Shown here in pieces: positions 11,129 to 24,298 of a DNA stretch of 64,000 bases. How positions within the stretch are numbered: the first letter of the stretch is position 1; every line of letters begins with the position of its first letter. The DNA comes from Echeneis naucrates (lineage: Eukaryota; Chordata; Actinopteri; Carangiformes; Echeneidae), in assembly GCF_900963305.1 (NCBI RefSeq), contig NC_042518.1, positions 15,824,486-15,888,485 on the forward strand. Reading direction: 5' to 3'. Position numbers and translations under genes: made by a program. The notes below the pieces were generated by a model. That model was not told where the DNA came from, did not search any database, and was given only the letters and a program-made list of their open reading frames with translations.

Positions 11129-13839
11129 TTTAGTGCCACGGGCTATAAGCACAGGGGCCACTACTTCTACACAGTAGAAGTAAGTGGCCTCTGTGCATAG
11201 CACGAGGCACTACTTAATATTGTCCATACTTATTATTCTTCTTCTTATTATTCCGTCACTTTTTCGTCCGTTAATGCGGGTCGTACTGCGTGACGGAGCC
11301 CAACAATATATATATCAAAACGTGCGTCTCGATCGGGAATAGCGTGCTAAGTTCTGGGTAGTCGATATTCCGATTTTTCCCAAAGTTATTCCCAAAAAAC
11401 CAGCAAAAATGTTCCATAGAGAATGAATTGGAATCGACGAAAAATCGCCTCAAAAATTCACCTATTTTCTCATCCACATAGCTCAGTCATACGTGCACCT
11501 AAAAATATCATTAAAACTTTAAAACGGAGGAAATCTTGTGCTCTTTCCACAAAATCAAACCTTTTTCTCCTAAACAGTCCACTTTTCAAACTACGAGCTC
11601 TCAAAGGAGCAGTCCGAATCACTTTTTCCTCAAAGTTAGAGTGTAACCGCTCGTTAAGTAGAGTGAGAGCACTGTGAAAAAGTAACCGACATTTTCATGT
11701 TTAACTCGAGCTCACGGCCAAACCGTGAAAAGGAGACAAATAATTTTTTGGCAAAACGTAGACACAGGTCTTGGGATTCATAAAATCTAAGTTTGAGAGC
11801 TCTACTCCTCACCAAATTTAAACTGGAGGACTCAGAGCGTCAGAAACACCTGTTTTTGGCCCAATTGACTGCAATGCAAATCATGGTTTTCCGAAAAACA
11901 ATTTCACTCTGTCTTTGCACTGTCCCTACACGCTCATTTTAAGGACTTTTCAAATCAAATAAAAACTTTCGGAATCTCCAGACTCTTCTGTCTTTCACGG
12001 TGTTTTCGTTTTTCGGACCGGAGCTACGGTTTGCTCGCAATTCGAAGTAGTTCGGGACGTGGTCAAAATCCACTTTTCGGAGCGTTTTCGGGAGAGTCTG
12101 AGCTCTGACCCGAACGAATTCTCAAATCACCGTGACGACCGCATCTCTCTCAGCTCAGGTCTGTGGATCAAACCCACCCCACTTTGGAGCCTCACTGCTT
12201 CGTCATGCTTTGTCACAGAAACTCCGTTCAAAGTTTAAAAAGGTCACGAGACTTTGACCTCTGTTTGTGACGAAAGGCTTTATGATAGCTTCTACGCTTC
12301 CTACACAATCACAGATCAATTGTCATGCTGGTCTCATCTCACTCTGTCTGTGGCCTATGGCCATCACTTTGAATGATTTCTTCTCAAAGACACACACAGA
12401 GATATAGAGATGTAGACACAGAGAGATATCCAGACGCACTCACACATGTACACAGACATGCACAGAGACAGATATACAGACGCACTCACACATTTACACA
12501 GACATACAAAGAGACAGATATACAGTTGCACTCACACTTTACACAGACATCCACAGAGACAGATATACAGATCAGGTCTGTGGATCAAACCCACCCCACT
12601 TTGGAGTCTCACTGCTTCATCATACTTTGTCACAGAAACGCCGTTCAAAGTTTAAACGGGTCAGAAGACTTTGAACTCTGTTTGTGACAAAAGGCTTTAT
12701 GATAGCTCCTACGCTTACTACGCAATCACAGATCAATTGTCAGGCTGGTCTCATCTCACTCTGTCTGTGGCCTATGGCCATCACTTTGAATGATGTCTTC
12801 TCAAAGACACACACAGAGATATAGAGATGCAGACACAGACAGATATACAGACGCACACAGAGACAGATATCCAGACGCACTCACACATGTACACAGACAC
12901 ACACAGAGACAAATATCCAGACGCACTCACACATATAAACAGACGCAAACAGAGACAGATATACAGACGCACTCAGACATATACACATACAGACGCACTC
13001 ACACATATACACAGACATACACTAAGTCAGATAGACAGATGCACTCAGACATATACACAGACACACACAGAGACAGATATCCAGAAGCACTTACACATAT
13101 ACACAGACAGAAATAGAGGCAGATATAGACACGCACTCACACTTTACACAGACAAACACAGAGCCAGATATACAGATCAGGTCTGTGGATCAAACCCACC
13201 CCACTTTGGAGCCTCACTGCTTCGTCATACTTTGTCACAGAAACTCCGTTCAAAGTTTAAAAAGGTCACGAGACTTTGACCTCTGTTTGTGACAAAAGGC
13301 TTTATGATAGCTCCTACGCTTACTACGCAATCACAGATCAATTGTCATGCTGGTCTCATCTCACTCTGTCTGTGGCCTATGGCCATCACTTTGAATGATG
13401 TCTTCTCAAAGACACACACAGAGATATAGAGATGTAGACACAGATAGATATCCAGACGCACTCACACATGTACACAGACATACACAGAGACAGATATACA
13501 GTCGCACTCACACATATTCACAGACACACACAGAGATAGATATACAGATGCACTCACACATTTACACAGACATACACTGAGACAGATATAGACACGCACT
13601 CAAACATATACACAGACATACAAAGAGACAGATATAAAGACACGCTCATTGAATCGAGCTCAATCGGTTCTCCGAACGGAAATTTCAGCAGGAAGGCTTT
13701 CGACAGCATGACGGTACGTGGGTTGCTCGTCCAGGCGAGGGGCGAGGGGCGACGGGCAACGAACGACGGGCTACGGATGACGGGTGACGGACGGGCCCCG
13801 GGTCCCGTGGCACTTCAAAATTTCCCTGGAATTTTCTAG
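11129..13839 (+). mobile_element. Array unit 3 (type A)
   Basis: One palindrome (about 11130-11215), type A head, three sub-repeats starting about 12156, 12572 and 13177, a G-rich tail at about 13735-13800, and the CTAG end. Confidence 0.85.
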
Positions 13840-15700
13840 TTATTATTATTATTCCGCCGTTTTTCGGCAGTTAATGCGGGCCGTACCGCTTGACGTAGCC
13901 CAACAATATATATATCAAAACGTGCGGCTCGATCGTGACAAGTGTGCTAAGTTCTGGGTAGTCGATATTCCCATTCTTCCCAAAGTTATTCCCAAAAAAC
14001 CACCGAAAATCTTCCATAGGAATGAATGGGGTCCGAAGAGAAATCGCCTCCGAATTTCACCTATTTTCTCAGTCGCGTAGCTCAGTCATACGTGCGCCTA
14101 GAAATGTGATTCAAACGTCAAAACGGAGGAAATCTTGTGCTCTTTCCAGAACATCAAACCTTTTTCTCCTAGGTTGTACGGTTTTCGAACTACGAGCGTT
14201 CAAAGGAGCAGTCCGATTCACTTTTTCCTCCAAGTTAGAGTGGAGAGGGTCGTTAACTAGAGTGAGAGCACTGTGAAAATTTCACCCACATTTTCATTTT
14301 TAACTCGAGCTCACGGCCAAACCGTGAAAGGGAGGCAAATGATTTTTTGGGAAAACGTAGACACAGGTCTTGGGATTCATAAAATCTAAGTTTGACAGCT
14401 CTACTCCTCACGACATTTACACAGTTGCGCTCTGAGCGCCAGCAACACCTGCTTTTGCCCCAATTGACTGCAATGCAAATCAAGGTTTCACTAAAAACAA
14501 TTTCACTCTGACTTCGCACTGTCCCTACACGCTCATTTTAAGGACTTTTCAAATCAAACAAAGACTGCTGGAATCCCCAGACTCTTCTGCCTCTCACGGT
14601 GTTTTCGCTTTTGGGAACGGAGCTACGGTTTGCTCGCAATTCGAAGCAGTTCGGGAGGTGGTCAAAAGCCAATTTTGGAAGAGTTTTGGAGGGAGTCTGA
14701 GCTCTGACCAGACTGAATTCTCAAATCACCGTGGCAACCGCAGGTCCCTCAGCACAGGTCTGTGTGCAGCTGTTGCTGTGGATTAAACCCACCTCACTTT
14801 GGAGCCTCGCTGCTTCGTCATACTTTGTCACAGAAACGCCGTTCAAAGTTTAAACGGCTCAGAAGACCTTGACCTCTGACCTTGAGCACTCACACATATA
14901 AACAGACACACACAGAGACACATATAAACAGACACACACAGAGACACAATCGCACATATACACAGACAGAAATAGAGAGATATAGACACACGCTCACACA
15001 TATACACAGACATACACACAGAGACAGATATAGACACGCGCTCACACATATACACAGACACACACACCGACAGATTTACAGACACACATTCACACATATA
15101 CAGAGACACAATCACACATATACACAGACAGAAATAGAGACATATAGACACACGCTCACACATATACACAGACATACACAGAGACAGATATAGACACGCA
15201 CTCACACGTATACACAGACACACAAAGAGACACGCACTCACACATATACAGAGACACAATCACACATATACACAGACAGAAATAGAGACATATAGACACA
15301 CGCTCACACATGTACACAGACATACACAGAGACATATATACAGACGCACTCACACATATACACAGACACACACAGAGACACATATAAACAGACACACACA
15401 GAGACACAATCACACATATACACAGACAGAAATAGAGAGATATAGACACACGCTCACACATATACACAGACATACATACAGAGACAGATATAGACACGCA
15501 CTCACACATATACACAGACACAATCACACATATACACAGACAGAAATAGAGAGCAAATAGACAGCATGACGGTACGTGGGTTGCTCGTCCGGGCGAGGGG
15601 CGACGGGCGAGGGGGCGACGGGCGAGGGGACGACGGGCGGGCGAGGGGACGACGGGCGAGGGGACGCCGTGGCACTTCAAAATTTCTTGGAATTTTCTAG
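13840..15700 (+). mobile_element. Array unit 4 (type B, no 5' palindrome)
   Basis: Starts directly after the previous CTAG with TTATTATTATTATTCCG, so the palindrome is missing. It has a type B head and one microsatellite block (14886-15563) that looks like a shortened version of the unit 2 block. Its G-rich tail (15585-15668) is nearly the same as that of unit 2. It is the shortest unit. Confidence 0.85.
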
Positions 15701-18580
15701 TATTCTTATTATTATTCCGTCACTTTTTCGGCATCTAATGCGGGTCGTACCGCTGGACGAAGCCCAACAATATATATATCAAAACGTGCGGCTCGATCGG
15801 GAATAGTGTGCTAAGTTCTGGGGAGTAGATTTTCCGATTTTTCCCAAAGTTATTCCCAAAAAACCTGCCGAAATTTTCCATAGAGAATGCATGGGAGACG
15901 ACGAAAAATCGCCTCAAACATTCACCTATTTTCTCATTCGCATAGCTCAGTCATACGTGCACCTAAAAATATCATTCAAACTTTAAAACGGAGGAAATCT
16001 TGTGCTCTTTCCACAAAATCAAACATTTTTCTCCTAAACAGTCCACTTTTCAAACTACGAGCTCTCAAAGGAGCAGTCCGATTCACTTTTTCCTCAAAGT
16101 TAGAGTGTAACCGCTCGTTAAGTAGAGTGAGAGCACTGTGAAAAACTAACCGACATTTTCATGTTTAACTCGAGCTCACGGCCAAACCGTGAAAGGGAGA
16201 CAAAAGATTTTTTGGCAAAACGTAGACACAGGTCTTGGGATTCAGAAAATCAAATTTTTACAACTCTACTCCTCACCAAATTTAAACTGGAGGGCTCAGA
16301 GCGTCAGAAAAACCTGGTTTTGGCCCAATTGACTGCAATGCAAATCAAGGTTTTCCGAAAAACAATTTCACTCTGTCTTTGCACTGTCCCTACACGCTCA
16401 TTTTAAGGAGTTTTCCTTTCAAATAAGACTGGCAGAATCCCCAGACTCTTCTGTCTCTCACGGTGTTTTCGTTTTTCGGAACGGAGCTACGGTTTGCTCG
16501 CTATTCGAAGTAGTTCGGGACGTGGTCAAAAGCCACTTTTCGGAGCGTTTTGGGGAGAGTCTGAGCTCTGACCCGAACGAATTCTCAAATCACCGTGACG
16601 ACCGCATCTCTCTCAGCTCAGGTCTGTGGATCAAACCCACTTCACTTTGGAGCCTCACTGCTTCGTCACACTTTGTCACAGAAACGCCGTTCAAAGTTTA
16701 AACAGGTCAGAAGACTTTGAACTCTGTTTGTGACGAAAGGCTTTATGGTAGCTCCTACGCTTACTACGCAATAACAGATCAATTGTCACGCTGGTCTTAT
16801 CTCACTCTGTCTGTGGCCTATGGCCATCACTTTGAATGATTTCTTCTCAAAGACACACACAGAGATATAGAGATGTAGACACAGACAGATATACAGACGC
16901 ACACAGAGACAGATATCCAGACGCACTCACACATGTACACAGACACACACACAGACAAATATCCAGACGCACTCACTTATATACACAGACGCAATCACAC
17001 ATATACACAGACATACACACAGTCAGATAGAAAGATGCACTCACACATTTACACAGACATACACAGAGACAGATATGGACACGCACTCACACATATACAC
17101 AGACATGATCAGGGACAACTATACAGACGTACTCACACATTTACACAGACACACACAGAGACAGATATCCAGATGCACTCACAGTTTACACAGACATCCA
17201 CAGAGACAGATATACAGATCAGGTCTGTGGATCAAACCCACCCCACTTTGGAGCCTCACTGCTTCGTCACACTTTGTCACAGAAACGCCGTTCAAAGTTT
17301 AAACGGGTCAGAAGACCTTAAACTCTGTTTGTGACGACAGGCTTTATGATAGCTCCTACGCTTACTACGCAATCACAGATCATTTGTTATGCTGGTCTCA
17401 TCTCACTCTGTCTGTGGCCTATGGCCATCACTTTGAATGATTTCTTCTCAAAGACACACACAGAGATATAGAGATGTAGACACAGATAGATATCCAGCCG
17501 CACTCACACATGTACACAGACATACACAGAGACAGATATACAGATGCACTCACACTTTACTCAGACATCCACAGAGACAGATATACAGATCAGGTCTGTG
17601 GATCACACCCACCCCACTTTGGAACCTCACTGCTTCGTCATGCTTTGTCACAGAAACTCCGTTCAAAGTTTAAAAAGGTCACGAGACTTTGACCTCTGTT
17701 TGTGACAAAAGGCTTTATGATAGCTCCTACGCTTCCTACACAATCACAGATCAATTGTCATGCTGGTCTCATTTCACTCTTTCTGTGGCCTATGGCCATC
17801 ACTTTGAATGATTTCTTCTCAAAGACACACACAGAGATATAGAGATGCAGACACAGACAGATATACAGACGCACACAGAGACAGATATCTGGACGCACTC
17901 ACACATATACACAGACATACACACAGTCAGATAGACAGATGCACTCAGACATATACACAGACATACACTGAGACAGATATACAGATGCACTCACACATTT
18001 ACACAGACATACAAAGAGACAGATATACAGATCAGGTCTGTGGATCAAACCCACCCCACTTTGGAGCCTCACTGCTTCGTCACACTTTGTCACAGAAACG
18101 CTGTTCAAAGTTTAAACGGGTCAGAAGACTTTGAACTCTGTTTGTGACAAAAGGCTTTATGATAGCTCCTACGCTTACTACGCAATCACAGATCAATTGT
18201 CACGCTGGTCTCATCTGACTCTGTCTGTGGCCTATGGCCATCACTTTGAATGATGTCTTCTCAAAGACAGACACAGAGATATAGAGATGTAGACACAGAT
18301 AGATATCCAGACGCACACAGAGACAGATATCCAAACGCACTCACACATATAAACAGACATACAAAGAGACAGATATGCAGACACACTCATTGAATCGAGC
18401 TCAATCGGTTCTCTGAACGGAAATTTCAGCAGGAAGGCTTTCGACAGCATGACGGTACGTGGGTTGCTCGTCCAGGCGAGGGGCGACGGGCGACGGGCAA
18501 CGAACGACGGGCTATGGATGACGGGTGACGGACGGGCCCCGGGTCCCGTGGCACTTCAAAATTTCCCTGGAATTTTCTAG
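15701..18580 (+). mobile_element. Array unit 5 (type A)
   Basis: No palindrome; type A head; four sub-repeats starting about 16619, 17219, 17588 and 18031. Large parts match unit 6 almost base for base (for example 15735-16406 against 18713-19384, and 16836-17330 against 20231-20725). Confidence 0.85.
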
Positions 18581-21500
18581 TTTAGTGCCACGGGCTATAA
18601 GCACAGAGGACACTACTTCGTAGTGGCCTCTGTGCATAGCACGAGGCACTACTTAATCTTGTCCATACTTATTATTAATATTCTTATTATTATTCCGTCA
18701 CTTTTTCGGCATCTAATGCAGGTCGTACCGCTGGACGAAGCCCAACAATATATATATCAAAACGTGCGGCTCGATCGGGAATAGTGTGCTAAGTTCTGGG
18801 GAGTAGATTTTCCGATTTTTCCCAAAGTTATTCCCAAAAAACCTGCCGAAATTTTCCATAGAGAATGCATGGGAGACGACGAAAAATCGCCTCAAAAATT
18901 CACCTATTTTCTCATTCGCATAGCTCAGTCATACGTGCACCTAAAAATATCATTCAAACTTTAAAACGGAGGAAATCTTGTGCTCTTTCGACAAAATCAA
19001 ACATTTTTCTCCTAAACAGTCCACTTTTCAAACTACGAGCTCTCAAAGGAGCAGTCCGATTCACTTTTTCCTCAAAGTTAGAGTGTAACCGCTCGTTAAG
19101 TAGAGTGAGAGCACTGTGAAAAAGTAACCGACATTTTCATGTTTAACTCGAGCTCACGGCCAAACCGTGAAAGGGAGACAAAAGATTTTTTGGCAAAACG
19201 TAGACACAGGTCTTGGGATTCAGAAAATCAAATTTTTACAACTCTACTCCTCACCAAATTTAAACTGGAGGGCTCAGAGCGTCAGAAAAACCTGGTTTTG
19301 GCCCAATTGACTGCAATGCAAATCAAGGTTTTCCAAAAAACAATTTCACTCTGTCTTTGCACTGTCCCTACACGCTCATTTTAAGGAGTTTTCCTTTCAA
19401 ATAAGACTGGCAGAATCCCCAGACTCTTCTGTCTCTCACGGTGTTTTCGCTTTTCGGACCGGAGCTACGGTTTGCTCGCAATTCGAAGTAGTTCGGGATG
19501 TGGTCAAAAGCCACTTTTCGGAGCGTTTTCGGGAGAGTCTGAGCTCTGACCCGAACGAATTCTCAAATCACCGTGACGACCGCATCTCTCTCAGCTCAGG
19601 TCTGTGGATCAAACCCACTTCACTTTGGAGCCTCACTGCTTCGTCACACTTTGTCACAGAAACGCCGTTCAAAGTTTAAACGGGTCAGAAGACTTTGAAC
19701 TCTGTTTGTGAGAAAAGGCTTTATGATAGCTCCTACGCTTACTACGCAATCACAGATCAATTGTCAGGCTGGTCTCATCTCACTCTGTCTGTGGCCTGTG
19801 GCCATCACTTTGAATGATGTCTTCTCAAAGACACACACAGAGATATAGAGATGTAGACACAGATAGATATCCAGACGCACTGACACATATACACAGATGC
19901 AAACAGAGACAGATATACAGACGCACTCACACATTTACACAGACATACAAAGAGACAGATATACAGATGCACTCACACTTTACACAGACAAACACAGAGC
20001 CAGATATACAGATCAGGTCTGTGGATCAAACCCACTTCACTTTGGAGCCTCACTGCTTCGTCATGCTTTGTCACAGAAAGTCCGTTCAAAGTTTAAAAAG
20101 GTCACGAGACTTTGACCTCTGTTTGTGACAAAAGGCTTTATGATAGCTCCTACGCTTACTACGCAGTCACAGATCAATTGTCATGCTGGTCTCATCTCAC
20201 TCTGTCTGTGGCCTATGGCCATCACTTTGAATGATTTCTTCTCAAAGACACACACAGAGATATAGAGATGTAGACACAGACAGATATACAGACGCACACA
20301 GAGACAGATATCCAGACGCACTCACACATGTACACAGACACACACACAGACAAATATCCAGACGCACTCACTTATATACACAGACGCAATCACACATATA
20401 CACAGACATACACACAGTCAGATAGAAAGATGCACTCACACATTTACACAGACATACACAGAGACAGATATGGACACGCACTCACACATATACACAGACA
20501 TGATCAGGGACAACTATACAGACGTACTCACACATTTACACAGACACACACAGAGACAGATATCCAGATGCACTCACAGTTTACACAGACATCCACAGAG
20601 ACAGATATACAGATCAGGTCTGTGGATCAAACCCACCCCATTTTGGAGCCTCACTGCTTCGTCATACTTTGTCACAGAAACGCCGTTCAAAGTTTAAACG
20701 GGTCAGAAGACCTGAAACTCTGTTTGTGACGACAGGCTTTATGATAGCTCCTACGCTTACTACGCAATCACAGATCATTTGTTATGCTGGTCTCATCTCA
20801 CTCTGTCTGTGGCCTATGGCCATCACTTTGAATGATTTCTTCTCAAAGACACACACAGAGATATAGAGATGTACACACAGACAGATATCCAGACGCACAC
20901 AGAGACAGATATCCAGACGCACTCACTTATATACACAGACATGCACAGAGACAGATATACAGACGCACTCACACATTTACACAGACATACAAAGAGACAT
21001 ATACAGACGCACTCACACTTTACACAGACAAACACAGAGCCAGATATACAGATCAGGTCTGTGGATCAAACCCACCCCACTTTGGAGCCTCACTGCTTCG
21101 TCATACTTTGTCACAGAAACTCCGTTCAAAGTTTAAAAAGGTCACGAGACTTTGAACTCTGTTTGTGACAAAAGGCTTTATGATAGCTCCGACGCTTACT
21201 ACGCAATCATAGATCAATTGTCATGCTGGTCTCATCTCACTCTGTCTGTGGCCTATGGCCATCACTTTGAATGATGTCTTCTCAAAGACACACACAGAGA
21301 TATAGAGATGCAGACACAGATAGATATACAGACGCACTCACACATGTACACAGATGCAAACAGAGACAGATATACAGACGCACTCACACATATACACAGA
21401 CATACACAGAGACAGATATACAGTCGCACTCACACATATACACAGACACACACAGAGATAGATATACAGATGCACTCACACATTTACACAGACATACACT

Positions 21501-21756
21501 GAGACAGATATAGACACGCACTCAAACATATACACAGACATACAAAGAGACAGATATACAGACGCATTCACACATTTATACAGATATAAAGACACGCTCA
21601 TTGAATCGAGCTCAATCGGTTCTCCGAACGGAAATTTCAGCAGGAAGGCTTTTGACAGCATGACGGTACGTGGGTTGCTCGTCCAGGCGAGGGGCGACGG
21701 GCAACGAACGGGCCCCGGGTCCCGTGGCACTTCAAAATTTCCCTGGAATTTTCTAG
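18581..21756 (+). mobile_element. Array unit 6 (type A, longest)
   Basis: One palindrome with a shortened loop (about 18582-18650), type A head, four sub-repeats starting about 19597, 20011, 20612 and 21055, a short G-rich tail, and the CTAG end. Confidence 0.85.
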
Positions 21757-24298
21757 TATTATTATTATTATTCCGTCACTTTTTCGGCAGCTAATGCAGG
21801 TCGTACCGCTTGACGGAGCCCAACAATATATATACCAAAACGTGCGGCTCGATTGGGACAAGTGTGCTAAGTTCTGGGTAGTCGATATTCCGATTTTTCC
21901 CAAAGTTATTCCCAAAAAACCACAAAAAATCTTCCATAGGAATGAATGGGATCCGAAGAAAAATCGCCTCAAAACTTCACCTATTTTCTCATCCACATAG
22001 CTCAGTCATACGTGCACCTAAAAATATCATTCAAACTTTAAAACGGAGGAAATCTTGTGCTCTTTCCACAAAATCAAACCTTTTTCTCCTAAATACTCCA
22101 CTTTTCAAACTACGAGCTCTCAAAGGAGCAGTCCGAATCACTTTTTCCTCAAAGTTAGAGTGTAACCGCTCGTTAAGTAGAGTGAGAGCACTGTGAAAAA
22201 GTAACCGACATTTTCATGTTTAACTCGAGCTCACGGCCAAACCGTGAAAAGGAGACAAATTATTTTTTGGCAAAACGTAGACACAGGTCTTGGGATTCAG
22301 AAAATCTAAGTTTGAGAGCTCTACTCCTCACCAAATTTAAACTGGAGGGCTCAGAGCGTCTGAAACACCTGTTTTTGGCCCAATTGACTGCAATGCAAAT
22401 CAAGGTTTCACTAAAAACAATTTCACTCTGACTTCGCACTGTCCCTACACGCTCATTTTAAGGACTTTTCAAATCAAATAAAGACTTTCGGAATCTCCAG
22501 ACTCTTCTGTCTTTCACGGTGTTTTCGTTTTTCGGACCGGAGCTACGGTTTGCTCGCAATTCGAAGTAGTTCGGGACGTGGTCAAAATCCACTTTTCGGA
22601 GCGTTTTCGGGAGAGTCTGAGCTCTGACCCGAACGAATTCTCAAATCACCGTGACGACCGCATCTCTCTCAGCTCAGGTCTGTGGATCAAACCCACCTCA
22701 CTTTGGAGACTCACTGCTTCGTCATGCTTTGTCACAGAAACTCCGTTCAAAGTTTAAAAAGGTCACAAGACTTTGACCTCTATTTGTGACGAAAGGCTTT
22801 ATGATAGCTCCTACGCTTCCTACACAATCACAGATCAATTGTCATGCTGGTCTCATCTCACTCTGTCTGTGGCCTATGGCCATCACTTTGAATGATTTCT
22901 TCTCAAAGACACACAGAGATATAGAGATGTAGACACAGACAGATATCCAGACGCACACAGAGACAGATATCCAGACGCACTCACACATGTACACAGACAC
23001 ACACAGAGACAAATATCCAGACGCACTCACACATATACACAGACGCAAACAGAGACAGATATACAGACGCAATCACACATATACACAGACAGAAATAGAG
23101 GCAGATATAGACACGCACTCACACATTTACACAGACATACACAGAGACAGATATACAGACACGCGCATTGTCAAAAGCCATGGGAGAGTCTGAGCTCTGA
23201 CCTGAGCGAATTCTCAAATCACCGTGATGACCGCAGCTCTCCCAGCTCAGGTCTATGTGAAGCTGTTGCTGTGGATCAAACCCACCTCACTTTGGAGCCT
23301 CAATGCTTCGTCATGCTTTGTCACAGAAAGTCCGTTCAAAGTTTAAAAAGGTCATGAGACTTTGACCTCTATTTGTGACGACAGGCTTTATGACAGCTCC
23401 TACGCTTCCTCCACAATCACAGATCAATTGTCATGCTGGTCTCATCTCACTCTGTCTGTGGGCTATGGCCATCACTTTAAATGATTTCTTCTCAGAGACA
23501 GACACAGAGATATAGAGATGCAGACACAGACAGATATACAGACGCACACAGAGACAGATATCCAGACGCACTCGCACATGTACACAGACACACACAGAGA
23601 CAAATATCCAGACGCACTCACACATATACACAGACATACATACAGTCAGATAGACATATGCACTCACACATTTACACAGACATACAAAGAGACAGATATA
23701 CAGATCAGGTCTGTGGATCAAACCCACCCCACTTTGGAGCCTCACTGCTTCGTCATGCTTTGTCACAGAAACTCCGTTCAAAGTTTAAAAAGGTCACGAG
23801 ACTTTGACCTCTGTTTGTGACGACAGGCTTTATGATAGCTCCTACGCTTCCTCCACAATCACAGATCAATTGTCATGCTGGTCTCATCTCACTCTGTCTG
23901 TGGCCTATGGCCATCACTTTCAATTTCTTCTCAAAGACACACACAGAGATATAGAGATGCCAGATACAGACAGATATACAGACGCACACAGAGACAGATA
24001 TATAGACGTACTCCCACATATACACAGACACACACAGTCAGATAGACAGATGCACTCACACATATACACAGACGGAAATAGAGGCAGATATAGACACGCA
24101 CTCACTGAATCAAGCTCAATCGGTTCTCCGAACGGAAATTTCACCAAGATGGCTTTCAACAGCATGACGGTACGCGGGTTGCTCGTCCAGTCGAGGGGCG
24201 AGGGGCGACGGGCGACGGGCGACGGGCAACAAACGACGGGCGACGGACGACGGGCCCCGGGTCCCGTGGCACTTCAAAATTTCCCTGGAATTTTCTAG
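21757..24298 (+). mobile_element. Array unit 7 (type A)
   Basis: No palindrome; head most like that of unit 3 (shared cacatagctcag variant); three sub-repeats at about 22676, 23248 and 23706. The second sub-repeat has the longer AGCTGTTGCTGTGGATCAA form otherwise found in type B units, which suggests exchange between types. Confidence 0.82.
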
